Shown here one piece after another: positions 8,478 through 18,004 of a stretch of 64,000 bases of DNA. This DNA comes from CBDFKB01 sp965248715 (lineage in GTDB: Bacteria > Pseudomonadota > Alphaproteobacteria > Rhizobiales > Rhizobiaceae): assembly GCA_965248715.1 (NCBI GenBank), contig CBDFKB010000007.1, positions 124,001-188,000 of the forward strand, given 5' to 3'. The translations under genes were made by a program, and so were the position numbers. Every line of letters begins with the position of its first letter. The stretch's first letter is position 1. The notes under the pieces are model-generated. The model did no database searches. It had not been told where the DNA came from and worked only from the letters and a program-made list of their open reading frames with translations.

Positions 8478-9032
8478 GTGGTCTTTGGTCGGAAAAAAAG
8501 GTTGAGACCCGTGAATAATCATGAAGAAACCGACATAGAAGCCTTTCAAAAAGTATATGAAGCATTGGCGCCTTTGGTAAATGATGCTCGCGAACGGGTA
8601 ATATCTTCTGTTGCAACCTTACTGAACATTAATTCCAGTTTTTCTGATCCAAAACTGTTTATGGATAGCATATTGCCTAATATAGAGGCGACAATCGCTT
8701 CCAATTACAAGGACGAAAAAGATTTTGCTGAATTTGCGGAACTTTTTTCCGCCTCCAGACCACATTCCGCGAGTGACAGGGCGCTGGTTGCCGCCTATTG
8801 GCTGCAGGTAGTCGGCGGTGGCGAAACCTTTACCGGGCAATCGGTCAACAAGGAGCTGAGTAATATCGGCCACAAGATCGCCAATGTTACCAATGCGCTT
8901 TCAACCCTTCGCGACGCGAAACCGCAACAGGTGCTACAATTGGCCAAAACCGGGACCAGCAAGCAAGCACGCAAGACCTATAAGTTGAGTAGGGTGGGAA
9001 TTAATCGTGTCAAAACCATGATCGCAGCATAG
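8478..9032 (+). CDS. Uncharacterised protein with possible C-terminal winged-helix
   Basis: 184 residues if GTG 8478 is the start; GTG 8511 is an alternative with a weak AAGGTTGAG ribosome site 6-14 bp upstream, giving 173 residues. I do not recognise a named family. The N-terminal 85 residues look helical and acidic. The C-terminal 85 (ASDRALVAAYWLQVVGGGET, then INRVKTMIAA) read like a helix-turn-helix/winged-helix fold ending in a basic helix, so DNA binding is possible. No signal peptide or membrane segment. The A/T-rich start region differs from its neighbours. It stands alone, followed by a repeat. Confidence 0.55.
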   Translation: MVFGRKKRLRPVNNHEETDIEAFQKVYEALAPLVNDARERVISSVATLLNINSSFSDPKLFMDSILPNIEATIASNYKDEKDFAEFAELFSASRPHSASDRALVAAYWLQVVGGGETFTGQSVNKELSNIGHKIANVTNALSTLRDAKPQQVLQLAKTGTSKQARKTYKLSRVGINRVKTMIAA

Positions 9033-9124
9033 GGCGTGTTGAGCATCATGATTGTGGTGCCGGTTTGATCCCATTGGCCCATAGACTTCAATATTTGGGA
9101 CGCCAAATATTATCCAACACCGCA

Positions 9125-9230
9125 CTAGCGCTTGTCACGAAGCATTGGAATAGCTTCGTCGCGCTATCTCTTTGTTTATGCGTGTCATTTTTTTCAAAAC
9201 CGGTACCCACTTTTGGGTGACACGCTCTAG
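9125..9230 (+). repeat. 106-bp double-hairpin element, full copy
   Basis: Begins CTAGCGCTTGTCACGAAGC and ends GTGACACGCTCTAG. It lies 3' of the extensin-like gene; an opposite-facing copy lies at that gene's 5' end (9995-10100), so the gene is flanked by inverted repeats. Confidence 0.88.
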
Positions 9231-9246
9231 GTAATCGGTCCACCGG

Positions 9247-9993
9247 TCATTGACACAATAGATATGTACAGGTTTTGCCGTGGCAGCCTAGGTCGAGGTG
9301 GAAATGGTCGCTGTGGTGCTGGTCGGCATCCGGTCCAAGCACGGTGGTAAATCGTTCACAGGCCGCAGCATGGGCCGCACGCAAAAATATTGCGGTCGCC
9401 CCCTCCTGAACCCAGCCTTCGCGCACGTTTACTTGGGTGCCGTTGTCGAAGCGGAAGCCAGAAACATCGAGCGCATTGGCAAATCCGTGTTCGGAAATCT
9501 TGCCGTCAGCCGCATTGTTGCGCCGCCGGCACTGATAGGAGGTACCGGTTTCGATCGCGGTAAGTTTGGCACCGATGATCGCTTGCGCCTGCAGGGCCAC
9601 ATCCAGCGCCCAGTTGGCGATTGCAGTAGAAAAGCTGCAAGCCATTATCGGGCCGCCGGTCAACGGTACAGACAGAGCTCCGTCTTCGCCGACCACAGCG
9701 CTAACCGCGACTGGTGAGCGTTCCCCACATTGGCCTTCAATGATCGGTGGCTGGACCGCACCTACAATCAAGCCGCCCATCAAAGCTGGACAGGCCGATT
9801 GATAGATGATTGCTTTGCCAGCTCCGGTGCTGTGCTTGGCAGGCGGCGGATCAGGCAATTCCACCGCCGGGCGCGGTGCCGGCAACGGCTGATAACGCCG
9901 CGCCGTATCTTCGCCGTCCAGCGCCTGCGCATAATTTACTGCTGAACACAAAACCGCAGCCGCAATGCTAGTCCTGGCGATATGCAGTAACAC
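9247..9993 (-). CDS. Extensin-like (DUF-type VanY-fold) exported protein
   Basis: About 248 residues from GTG 9993. The leader LLHIARTSIAAAVLCSAV ending NYAQA looks like a Sec signal, followed by a Pro-rich linker (PLPAPRPAVELPDPPP) and the extensin C-terminal domain. That domain has the metal-peptidase-like SEHGFANALDVSGF and HHSDHFHLDLG motifs and paired cysteines. Such alphaproteobacterial proteins are periplasmic and probably act on the cell wall. No ATG exists between the domain and the upstream repeat: a longer frame (to 10125) gains its first 45 residues by reading through the repeat at 9995-10100. GTG 9993 or GTG 10008 (inside the repeat) are the credible starts. Confidence 0.75.
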   Translation of the reverse strand: MLLHIARTSIAAAVLCSAVNYAQALDGEDTARRYQPLPAPRPAVELPDPPPAKHSTGAGKAIIYQSACPALMGGLIVGAVQPPIIEGQCGERSPVAVSAVVGEDGALSVPLTGGPIMACSFSTAIANWALDVALQAQAIIGAKLTAIETGTSYQCRRRNNAADGKISEHGFANALDVSGFRFDNGTQVNVREGWVQEGATAIFLRAAHAAACERFTTVLGPDADQHHSDHFHLDLGCHGKTCTYLLCQ

Positions 9994-9994
9994 A

Positions 9995-10100
9995 CTAGGC
10001 CGTGTCACCCAAAAATGGGTACCAGTTTTGGGAAAAATGACACGCATAAACAAAGAGATAGATCGACGAAGCTGTTCCAACGCTTGGTGACAAGCGCTAG
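9995..10100 (-). repeat. 106-bp double-hairpin element, reverse copy at a gene start
   Basis: CTAG at 9995-9998 and CTAG at 10097-10100 bound the copy. On the minus strand it reads in frame into the extensin-like gene as MRVIFPKTGTHFWVTR, so it may displace or supply that gene's start and ribosome site. Confidence 0.88.
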
Positions 10101-10121
10101 AGCGCATTGGAGTTGACCACA

Positions 10122-10871
10122 TCATTTGGCAGCCACCATCGAGCTGTTGATTTCCCGCAGCAATTTTCGCTTCATGGCGCTGGCATAGGCGTTATAGCCG
10201 TTGGCAATTTCCATGAATGCGCCAGCACCGCGCAACACCTGTTCCCGATAAAACGGTATCGGATCGGGATAGGCGCCGCTTATCACCAGTGCATTGACTG
10301 TGACCCGGCCATAGGGAAACACCCGATATGCGGTTTCAGGCGCATAGCCGTCATTGTGCACCCCGTCGCCCGCGACATCGACGGTTTGGCGATCACATTC
10401 AAGCGGCGCGCGCTGCAATTGGATCGATGCGAACCCCAGCGCTTGGCCGACCGCGGTTGGATAATCATTGTGCTGGCGCTTGTAGTTGCGGATCGCGTCG
10501 GCGAACTCAGCGATCGCCGGCAAACTATCGAGGAACTGCCAATCGGCGGCAATAAAATGTTGGTTGCGCCCGCTCCATTCAAATGCAAGCACCTGCAACC
10601 CGCCGGACCTGATAATCGCATCCGAAACATCTGTGCTCATCAACGCGCGGACAATACCATCGGTTTGCAGCCGAAATTCTCTGGCATTCACGCTCGATGA
10701 GGCGTCAAATGCGAGTACCAGCGCCAGCGGACAATACGGTTGCGCTTGGGTCCAGGCAGGAAACAAGTTGATTGTCGCCACGCCAATTGCTGCGGTTGCG
10801 GCAAGCCCTACCAGCGGTTTCTTAACGTAGGTCCGGGCATTGGCCACCCATGTTAACAAACGCGGTTGCAT
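10122..10871 (-). CDS. DUF1194 family protein (von Willebrand factor A-like domain)
   Basis: 249 residues. A membrane anchor or uncleaved signal lies near residues 18-40 (GLAATAAIGVATINLFPAW). The rest is a DUF1194 domain with an intact MIDAS motif (AFDASSSVN, the DxSxS form) and an Asp in VAGDGVHNDG, typical of a metal-dependent VWA fold. The role of DUF1194 is unknown; the domain type suggests protein-protein contact in the periplasm. It is just upstream of the extensin-like gene on the same strand, but the repeat at 9995-10100 separates them. Divergent from lepA, 29 bp away. Confidence 0.8.
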   Translation of the reverse strand: MQPRLLTWVANARTYVKKPLVGLAATAAIGVATINLFPAWTQAQPYCPLALVLAFDASSSVNAREFRLQTDGIVRALMSTDVSDAIIRSGGLQVLAFEWSGRNQHFIAADWQFLDSLPAIAEFADAIRNYKRQHNDYPTAVGQALGFASIQLQRAPLECDRQTVDVAGDGVHNDGYAPETAYRVFPYGRVTVNALVISGAYPDPIPFYREQVLRGAGAFMEIANGYNAYASAMKRKLLREINSSMVAAK

Positions 10872-10900
10872 ATCAACGAAAGCCTGCTACATGCCGAATC

Positions 10901-12715
10901 ATGAACACATCTTATCCCGGTCTCGGCAATATCCGCAATTTTTCGATCATTGCCCATATCGACCATGGCAAGTCGACCCTTGCCGACCGTCTGATCCAGA
11001 TGACCGGCGGGCTGGCCGAACGCGAGATGGAAGAGCAAGTGCTCGACAATATGGAGATCGAGCGCGAGCGTGGCATCACCATTAAGGCCCAAGCGGTACG
11101 GCTCGAGTATGTCGCTGACAATGGCGAGCGCTATGCTCTCAATCTAATCGACACCCCGGGCCATGTGGATTTCGCCTATGAAGTTTCGCGCTCGCTGTCG
11201 GCGTGTGAAGGCTCGCTGCTGGTAGTTGACGCCAGCCAGGGGGTAGAAGCGCAAACCCTCGCCAATGTCTACCAGGCGATCGAAAACGATCACGAATTAG
11301 TGCCGGTACTCAACAAGGTCGACCTGCCGGCCGCCGAACCTGACCGCATTCGCCAACAGATCGAAGATGTGATTGGGCTTGATGCCGCCGACGCGCTGGA
11401 GATTTCCGCCAAGACCGGAAAGGGCGTCAAAGAAGTGTTAGAGGCAATCGTCCACCGCTTGCCGCCGCCTCATGAAGGTGATGCAGACAAACCCTTGCGC
11501 GCCTTATTGGTCGACAGTTGGTACGACGCCTATCTGGGGGTGATCGTGCTGGTCCGGATCATCGACGGGCAACTAAAAAAGGGTCGAATCATCCGCATGC
11601 TCGGCACCGGTGCCCGTTATCCGGTCGAGCGGGTTGGGGTGCTGACGCCGAAAAAGGTCAATGTGGAGGCCCTTGGTCCTGGCGAAATCGGCTTTATTAC
11701 CGCCTCGATCAAAGAAGTTGCTGATACCAGGGTTGGCGATACTATCACCACGGACAAGGCGCCGTGCGCCAAACCGCTGCCGGGTTTCAAGCCGGCCCAG
11801 CCGGTGGTATTTTGTGGCTTGTTTCCAGTCGACGCGGCGGATTTCGAAGAAATGCGCACTGCGGTCGGCAAATTACGGCTCAACGACGCTAGCTTTTCGT
11901 ATGAGATGGAAACCTCGGCCGCACTCGGCTTCGGCTTCCGCTGCGGCTTTCTTGGGCTTTTGCACCTGGAGATCATTCAGGAGCGGCTGGAACGCGAATT
12001 CGACCTTGACCTGATAGCCACCGCGCCAAGCGTGATCTACGAAATGTCGCTGATCGACGGCAGCACGATCGAACTGCACAACCCGGCTGACATGCCAGAC
12101 GTGGTCAAGATCACCGAAATCCGCGAACCCTGGATCCGGGCGACGATTTTGTCGCCGGACGAACATCTCGGCGCGATTTTGAAACTGTGCCAGGACCGGC
12201 GCGGCGTCCAAGTGGAGCTGACCTATGTGGGCGCGCGGGCAATGCTGACTTATGATCTGCCGCTCAACGAAGTGGTTTTTGATTTCTACGATCGGCTGAA
12301 ATCGATTTCGCGCGGCTATGCCTCGTTCGACTATCAGATCACTGGCACCCGGCCCGGCGATCTGGTCAAAATGACGATCCTGGTCAATGGTGAGGCGGTC
12401 GATGCTTTGTCGATGATGGTGCACCGCGCACAAGCCGACCCGCGCGGCCGCGCCATGTGTGCGCGGCTTAAGGAACTGATCCCGCGCCATTTGTTCAAGA
12501 TCCCGATCCAAGCAGCGCTCGGCGGCACGGTGATCGCACGCGAAACCATCTCGGCATTACGCAAAGACGTGACGGCAAAATGCTATGGTGGCGATGCCAC
12601 CAGAAAACGCAAATTGTTGGAAAAACAAAAGGCTGGCAAGAAGAAAATGCGCCAGTTCGGCAAAGTGGAAATCCCCCAGGAGGCATTTATTTCCGCACTC
12701 AAAATGGGGGAGTAG
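10901..12715 (+). CDS. lepA: Elongation factor 4 (LepA) GTPase
   Basis: 604 residues, the normal length. GTPase motifs: G1 AHIDHGKST near residue 19, the RGITI switch I region, G3 DTPGHVDF and G4 NKVDLP. The C-terminal LepA domain includes AKCYGGDATRKRKLLEKQK. LepA is a ribosome-associated translational GTPase that back-translocates or remodels stalled ribosomes. The start is ATG 10901 (NTSYPGLGNIRNF, a typical LepA beginning); the longer frame from 10850 adds non-conserved residues. Single gene, divergent from the DUF1194 gene. Confidence 0.97.
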   Translation: MNTSYPGLGNIRNFSIIAHIDHGKSTLADRLIQMTGGLAEREMEEQVLDNMEIERERGITIKAQAVRLEYVADNGERYALNLIDTPGHVDFAYEVSRSLSACEGSLLVVDASQGVEAQTLANVYQAIENDHELVPVLNKVDLPAAEPDRIRQQIEDVIGLDAADALEISAKTGKGVKEVLEAIVHRLPPPHEGDADKPLRALLVDSWYDAYLGVIVLVRIIDGQLKKGRIIRMLGTGARYPVERVGVLTPKKVNVEALGPGEIGFITASIKEVADTRVGDTITTDKAPCAKPLPGFKPAQPVVFCGLFPVDAADFEEMRTAVGKLRLNDASFSYEMETSAALGFGFRCGFLGLLHLEIIQERLEREFDLDLIATAPSVIYEMSLIDGSTIELHNPADMPDVVKITEIREPWIRATILSPDEHLGAILKLCQDRRGVQVELTYVGARAMLTYDLPLNEVVFDFYDRLKSISRGYASFDYQITGTRPGDLVKMTILVNGEAVDALSMMVHRAQADPRGRAMCARLKELIPRHLFKIPIQAALGGTVIARETISALRKDVTAKCYGGDATRKRKLLEKQKAGKKKMRQFGKVEIPQEAFISALKMGE

Positions 12716-12906
12716 AGCCAATTAATCGGGTGTTGCACCACCCTTGGTATTATTGCCTCATGGTACAAGCGATGGGCGCGACCCGAAAAAATATGATCTC
12801 GCGCGCGCCGCCAGATCTCAGTGTCTGCCAGCGATGCAGGCTAGTGAAGCTAAGCCGTTGCGGCTTCTTCTACACTGCGGTTGGGATCAATGTCGCGATG
12901 CTGGCT

Positions 12907-13128
12907 CTAAACCCCGAAGCCTTCATATTTCTTCTTGAAGCGCGAAACCCGGCCACCGCGGTCGACCAGATGCTGGGCGCCACCGGTCCAGGCCGGATGG
13001 GTGGTGGGATCAATATCAAGCTTGAGCGTATCGCCCTCCGCGCCCCAGGTTGAGCGGGTCTCGTATTCGGTGCCATCGGTCATGACCACCTTGATCCTGT
13101 GATAGTTGGGATGGATATCGCTTTTCAT
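12907..13128 (-). CDS. rpmE: 50S ribosomal protein L31
   Basis: 73 residues, full length. It starts MKSDIHPNYHRIKVVMTDG and ends VSRFKKKYEGFGV, the usual L31 layout. It lacks the four-Cys zinc motif, so it is the C-minus type common in Alphaproteobacteria. The 191 bp between it and lepA carry only a motif like CACCCTTGGTATTAT, related to the inverted-repeat element ends. The ABC exporter is divergent, as in many Hyphomicrobiales genomes. Confidence 0.95.
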   Translation of the reverse strand: MKSDIHPNYHRIKVVMTDGTEYETRSTWGAEGDTLKLDIDPTTHPAWTGGAQHLVDRGGRVSRFKKKYEGFGV

Positions 13129-13443
13129 CGTAGGTTCCTAAACGCCGGCATCGGCACAACCACCCCCATCGCCAACGAAGCGAACGGTTAGAAGCGCCGA
13201 ATTTGTTGATCTGCCACCGCTTTCAAAATGGCTGGCGAGCGTATACATCACCGAGCAACGACTGACAAGCGCCGACAACAGCACTTCCAGAATATGTGGG
13301 CACCGGTTATTGGTCCGCAAGCTGGTTAAGAAAAGGACTTGAGCCTGGTTTTGTTTTCATCAAACCAGATTGGCGCTAAGCAGCAAAACCTTATGCCGCG
13401 CCGGACCATAAATCGTTTCTGCAAAGAGGAAATCTAGCAGCCA
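13129..13443. other. Divergent intergenic region rpmE / ABC exporter
   Basis: 315 bp with no credible gene. It should hold the divergent promoters of rpmE and of the ABC exporter; I cannot assign boxes with confidence. Confidence 0.5.
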
Positions 13444-15279
13444 ATGGCCGAACAATTTCTTGCCGAGGAAGCAATCCGAGACGCCGAGCGCAGGAAGTCG
13501 TTGCGGCCGCTTTCGCGCCTTTTTCCCTATTTGCTGCGACGCAAATTTCATGTTGGCGGCGCAGTGTTTTTCCTGCTGCTGGCCGCTGCAACCACCTTGA
13601 CCCTACCATTGGCGGTGCGCCGCATGGTCGATCACGGCTTTAGCGGCCGCGATTCCGGTTTCATCAATGACTATTTTACCATGCTGGTAGTGATCGCTGG
13701 GGTATTGGCAATCGCCAGCGCCTGCCGCTATTATTTCGTCATCTGGCTCGGTGAACGGGTGATCGCCGATCTGCGCGCCGACGTGTTTCGCCACATTACC
13801 CGGCTTAGCCCAGAATTCTTCGATGTTTCACACTCCGGTGAAATCGTCTCGCGGCTAACTGCTGATACTACCCAGATCAAATCCGCCGTCGGCGCCACAG
13901 CATCAATGGCGTTGCGCAATACCCTGCTCGGTATCGGCGCCTTGATCATGATGACTTATACATCGCCGCGTCTGTCGCTGATCGTGATTGCCGCCATTCC
14001 GCTGATCGTATTGCCCCTGGTCGGTATCGGCCGCGAAGTCAGGCGGCGTTCGCGGCTGGCCCAAAACACTCTTGCCATTGCTACTGCTTATGCCTCGGAA
14101 GCGATCGGCGCAATTCGCACCGTTCAAGCATATTCCAATGCTAGCAATGTGGCAGAGCACTATTGCCAAGCGGCAGAATCTGCGTTTGACGCCGCGCGTG
14201 CTTCCACCGCCATGCGTGCCTTGTTGACCGCATTTGCCATCTTCATGATCTTTTCCAGCGTTGTCACGGTATTGTGGATCGGCGCCCGCGACGTGCTGGC
14301 TGGCGACATGTCACCGGGAAATTTGGGTCAGTTCCTGTTCTATTCGGTATTTGCCGCTGGCGCTCTTGGCGCCCTGTCGGAAGTGTGGGGAGAATTGTCG
14401 CAAGCCGCTGGCGCGGCCGAACGATTGACTGAATTGATGGCAGTGGAACCGCAAATTGCGGCACCGAAAAACCCGACAAAATTGCCCTTGCGGGCAAAAG
14501 GCGAAATCACCTTCGAAGCGGTCGGTTTCGCCTATCCGAGCCGCCCAGCCACCAAGGTGCTTTGCGACTTTACCCTGACGATCCAACCAGGCGAGACCAT
14601 CGCCGTGGTTGGCCCTTCGGGCGCCGGCAAGAGCACCTTGTTTTCCTTGTTGCTGCGTTTCTACGACCCGCAGAGCGGCAGTATAGAGCTCGACGGCATT
14701 GACCTTAGGGACACCGATCCTGACGCGTTTCGCCGCCACATCGCCTTGGTTCCCCAAGAAACCTCGATCTTCGGTACCTCAATCGCCGACAATATCCGAT
14801 TTGCCGATGCCAGTGCCGACGCCAATGCTGTGCGCCGTGCCGCCGAAGACGCCCTAGCTACCGAATTCATTGACCGTATGCAGCACGGCTTTGATGAAAT
14901 GGTCGGTGAACGCGGCGTTACTCTTTCCGGCGGCCAGCGCCAACGCATCGCCATCGCCCGCGCCATCTTAAAGAACGCCCCGGTATTGCTGCTTGATGAG
15001 GCGACTAGCGCCCTTGACGCGGAAAGCGAAAAACTGGTCCAGGAAGCGCTGGCCCGGCTGATGGTCGGCCGCACCACCATCGTTATCGCCCACCGGCTGG
15101 CCACCGTTTTAAAGGCGGACCGCATCATCGTGCTCGACAATGGCCGCATCGTTGAAGAAGGCACTCACCAGACCCTGGTCGCCAAAGGCGGCCAATACGC
15201 CAATTTGGCACGCCTGCAATTCGACACCGGCGCCGGCGCATTGGACCATGCCGGCAACGGCATGGCGGTGGGTGAATAG
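13444..15279 (+). CDS. ABC exporter, fused membrane and ATPase domains (MsbA-like)
   Basis: 611 residues. The membrane domain (residues 25-320, about six helices) is followed by an ATPase domain with Walker A GPSGAGKST near residue 396, signature LSGGQRQR near residue 497, Walker B VLLLDEATSALD and the switch His in VIAHRLATV. This is the type IV (B-type) half-transporter layout and works as a dimer. Candidates for cargo are lipids or drugs; the neighbourhood (rpmE on the other strand) is conserved in Hyphomicrobiales but does not reveal the substrate. Ends 5 bp before the convergent OmpA/MotB-like gene. Confidence 0.88.
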   Translation: MAEQFLAEEAIRDAERRKSLRPLSRLFPYLLRRKFHVGGAVFFLLLAAATTLTLPLAVRRMVDHGFSGRDSGFINDYFTMLVVIAGVLAIASACRYYFVIWLGERVIADLRADVFRHITRLSPEFFDVSHSGEIVSRLTADTTQIKSAVGATASMALRNTLLGIGALIMMTYTSPRLSLIVIAAIPLIVLPLVGIGREVRRRSRLAQNTLAIATAYASEAIGAIRTVQAYSNASNVAEHYCQAAESAFDAARASTAMRALLTAFAIFMIFSSVVTVLWIGARDVLAGDMSPGNLGQFLFYSVFAAGALGALSEVWGELSQAAGAAERLTELMAVEPQIAAPKNPTKLPLRAKGEITFEAVGFAYPSRPATKVLCDFTLTIQPGETIAVVGPSGAGKSTLFSLLLRFYDPQSGSIELDGIDLRDTDPDAFRRHIALVPQETSIFGTSIADNIRFADASADANAVRRAAEDALATEFIDRMQHGFDEMVGERGVTLSGGQRQRIAIARAILKNAPVLLLDEATSALDAESEKLVQEALARLMVGRTTIVIAHRLATVLKADRIIVLDNGRIVEEGTHQTLVAKGGQYANLARLQFDTGAGALDHAGNGMAVGE

Positions 15280-15284
15280 GGCGC

Positions 15285-16313
15285 TTAGCGCTCGGTCAAT
15301 TTGAGTTCGATGCGCCGGTTTCGCGCCCTTGCATCATTGCTGTCGCGATCATCAAGCGGTTGGAATTCGCCGAAGCCAGCCGCTACCAGCCGCGCCGGTT
15401 TAACCCCTCTGCTGATCAAATAGTCGACCACAGAGATGGCACGAAACGACGACAGGTCCCAGTTGGAGCGAAACCGGTCGGAACCTACTGGGATGTCATC
15501 GGTGTGGCCGTCAACCCTGAGGATCCAATTGATGTCATCGGGGATTTCCCGCTCGAGTTGTAATACCGCGTCGGCCAGCTTGTCGAGCTCGGTCGAGCCG
15601 ACCGGATTAAGCGTATCGGAACCTGATCCGAACAAGACCTCCGATTGAAACACGAACCGGTCACCGACCACGCGGATGTCGGAACGGGTGCTGAGAATTT
15701 CCCGCAGCCGGCCGAAAAAGTCGGAACGATAGCGGTTGAGCTCCTGGACCCGCTGGGCTAGCGCCACATTGAGCCGCTTGCCAAGATCGACAATCCGGGT
15801 CTGGCTTTCCCGGTCACGACTTTCCGAGACATCGAGCGCATCCTCAAGGGCGCCGATCTGCAACCGCAGGGCCGCGATCTGCTGATTGAGCAATTCGACT
15901 TGAGCCAATGCCCGTTGGCTAAGTTTCTTTTCCTCGCTCAAGGTATCGCTGAGCGTGCTGATCCTCGACGACGACGCTTCGCTTTGGCCTTCGCCGCGTT
16001 CAAGCAGCCCAAGCAGATCGGCCTGCTCGGCTTGCGTGTCGACCAAACTGGCGTTGAGCGATACGATCTGGTCTTCCAAATCCTGACCCGCTGACTGTTC
16101 GAGCGCCAACAACGAGGTCAGTTCATCAATTTGCGAATTCAGCCGGTTGAGCACCGCGTCCTTGCCGGTGATCTCCTGGCTCAACAGGAATTGCGCCAGC
16201 ACGAATACCGACAACAGGAAAATAATCGCCAACAGCAAAGTCGCCAGGGCATCGACAAACCCCGGCCAATAATCCACCGTCGCAGTGCGCCGCCGTGACC
16301 TGATGCCGCTCAT
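15285..16313 (-). CDS. MotB/OmpA-like peptidoglycan-binding protein with coiled coil
   Basis: 342 residues. One N-terminal membrane helix (ALATLLLAIIFLLSVFVLAQ, residues 24-43), a long coiled coil (about 50-180, heptad-rich LNSQIDELTSLLALEQ), and a C-terminal OmpA-like domain with the peptidoglycan-binding VDGHTDDIPVG and NRRIELKL motifs. This layout resembles MotB but includes an extended coil. The upstream partner is a MotA/ExbB-type channel protein (18 bp away), so the two probably form a proton-driven or structural envelope complex rather than a flagellar stator. Minus-strand operon, second gene. Confidence 0.83.
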   Translation of the reverse strand: MSGIRSRRRTATVDYWPGFVDALATLLLAIIFLLSVFVLAQFLLSQEITGKDAVLNRLNSQIDELTSLLALEQSAGQDLEDQIVSLNASLVDTQAEQADLLGLLERGEGQSEASSSRISTLSDTLSEEKKLSQRALAQVELLNQQIAALRLQIGALEDALDVSESRDRESQTRIVDLGKRLNVALAQRVQELNRYRSDFFGRLREILSTRSDIRVVGDRFVFQSEVLFGSGSDTLNPVGSTELDKLADAVLQLEREIPDDINWILRVDGHTDDIPVGSDRFRSNWDLSSFRAISVVDYLISRGVKPARLVAAGFGEFQPLDDRDSNDARARNRRIELKLTER

Positions 16314-16331
16314 CGTCAGCCTCTCCGCCGC

Positions 16332-17354
16332 CTACTTTTCGGCTGCCTTGCCAAACAGGTTTGACATTTTATTCAGCAGGTCATGGATTTCCTTCATCTG
16401 CTGGGCCTGGCCGTCGAGATGTTGCTTCAGCGCTTCTTGGGCGTCGCGCATGGTTTCATGGGTCGAGCGCATTTCCTTGACCTGATTGTTGATGCTTTCG
16501 GTAAACCTGGCCATGGCACTGACGCCACGGTCATAGCTGGCGTTGGATTGCTGCATGGTCCTGGCGACCCGGGTCAAAAGCGCGCCGATTTCGTCACTGC
16601 CGGCACCGCCGAGTTTGTCGCTAACCGAAATATCGATGTCTTTATCGATGACCGTCGATAGCCAGTTTTCCAATTCGATATAGAATCGGTTCTGCGCCCG
16701 ACCCGATTGAAGGTCGAGAAATCCGAGCACCAACGACCCGGCCAATCCGAACAGGGACGACGAAAACGCCGTGCCCATACCGTCAAGCGGCGCGCTCAAT
16801 CCGCTTTTTAGTGCATCCATCACGTCGTTGGCATCGCCTGAACGTGGATCGAGAGATTTAATCGTATCGCCCAGCGCGCCGATAGTGTCGAGCAAGCCCC
16901 AAAACGTGCCCAACAGGCCAAGAAATACCAACAGGCCGATCAAATAGCGCGAGATGTCACGCAATTCGTCGAGCCGGTTGCCAATCGAATCGAGCAGGGA
17001 GCGCCAGGACTGGGTTGAAATCGTCATGTCCGGCCCGGCTTCACCCAGCATCGCCTTCATCGGCGCCAGCAAGGTCGGTTCGCGCACGGAACCTAGCTCC
17101 GCCGAACCCTGGCGAAACGTATTGACCCAATTGACTTCTGGTATCAGCCTAATCACCTGCAACAACGCCAACAGGATGCCGACCCCAAGTACGCCGAGTA
17201 TCAGCCCGTTCAATCCTGGATTGGCCAGAAATGCGGTGGTTAGCTGGTTCGACAAGATCGCCACCAAAAAGGCGACGATGATCATAAAGACGACCATCGA
17301 TACCAAGAATATAATCGGATTGGAAAGCCGATGCGGATCAAACTCTCTTGCCAA
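16332..17354 (-). CDS. MotA/TolQ/ExbB-type inner-membrane channel protein
   Basis: 340 residues. Two N-terminal membrane segments (about 14-36 and 49-68), then a large cytoplasmic part and a later helix pair around LIGLLVFLGLLGTFWGLL and GMGTAFSSSLFGLAGSLVLG, which is the MotA/ExbB channel signature. The C-terminal 90 residues are helical and Met/Gln-rich. It is paired with the MotB/OmpA-like gene downstream. Such pairs are common in Hyphomicrobiales and their function is not settled. Confidence 0.82.
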   Translation of the reverse strand: MAREFDPHRLSNPIIFLVSMVVFMIIVAFLVAILSNQLTTAFLANPGLNGLILGVLGVGILLALLQVIRLIPEVNWVNTFRQGSAELGSVREPTLLAPMKAMLGEAGPDMTISTQSWRSLLDSIGNRLDELRDISRYLIGLLVFLGLLGTFWGLLDTIGALGDTIKSLDPRSGDANDVMDALKSGLSAPLDGMGTAFSSSLFGLAGSLVLGFLDLQSGRAQNRFYIELENWLSTVIDKDIDISVSDKLGGAGSDEIGALLTRVARTMQQSNASYDRGVSAMARFTESINNQVKEMRSTHETMRDAQEALKQHLDGQAQQMKEIHDLLNKMSNLFGKAAEK

Positions 17355-18004
17355 TTATCATCTCCCCGCTTTCATTGTCGGTCAACAAATTTGCAATTTG
17401 CTTGCAATTGTCGCCCGCTCGTCGCCGCATATTATGCCAAGCAAACCCAATATTGACCCATTTGACCGCCGCTATTTCGTTCGCTAACCAGGGTCTGCTT
17501 AGGTTCAGGTCGGTCCTGGCACCTGTTCGATTTGCGCCTAAATAGGCGAAAGGTGCGTTGTAGTGTCCGCCCACCACAAGCAGATTTCAACCATTTCCGG
17601 CGCAAAATCCACCATGTCCTTTCCTTATATGACCAAAACCACCCAATTTTGCGTCATAAATTCTTGCAAGGGTCCCCCTGTCGGCGATTTTGCTTCTGAA
17701 ACAGGTTGGTTTTGGCTCATACCGCACTGCAAATCCTGATTCACAACCGACCCTAGAGCATTTCCAAATTTGATGGAATCAAAACCGGGCGCTAAGCATT
17801 TGTTTTCCGCAATTCTTATGCCAAATCGGTTCCCACTTTGCGGCAAGTTCTTTAGGCGAATACCGCCGGCGATGATGCAATCCCACCAAGAGCAGGCTCC
17901 AACCGCGTCCGGGAGCAAAGGTCCACCGCGTTTTGCGCCTGGTCGCAGGGCCCAGATGGCATCCATCAAGTAAATCATACCAACAGCGGCTAATATTGGC
18001 TTGC
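17355..18004. repeat. Decayed inverted-repeat element and intergenic filler
   Basis: No gene seen. From 17448 the sequence AATATTGACCCATTTGACCG followed by a CGCTATTTCGTTCGCT-like stretch matches the left part of the element at 43075. Near 17955-18000 a CATCCATCAAGTAAAT segment and CATACCAACAGCGGCTAATA match its right end. I read the stretch as a degraded, interrupted relative of that element. Confidence 0.5.

Noticed and set aside
9030..9124. Possible transposase tail on the minus strand near 9050-9125
   Set aside because: Short, without a recognisable motif; probably intergenic filler next to the repeat.
11873..12511. 212-codon minus-strand frame inside lepA
   Set aside because: Shadow frame; LepA is complete and conserved on the plus strand.
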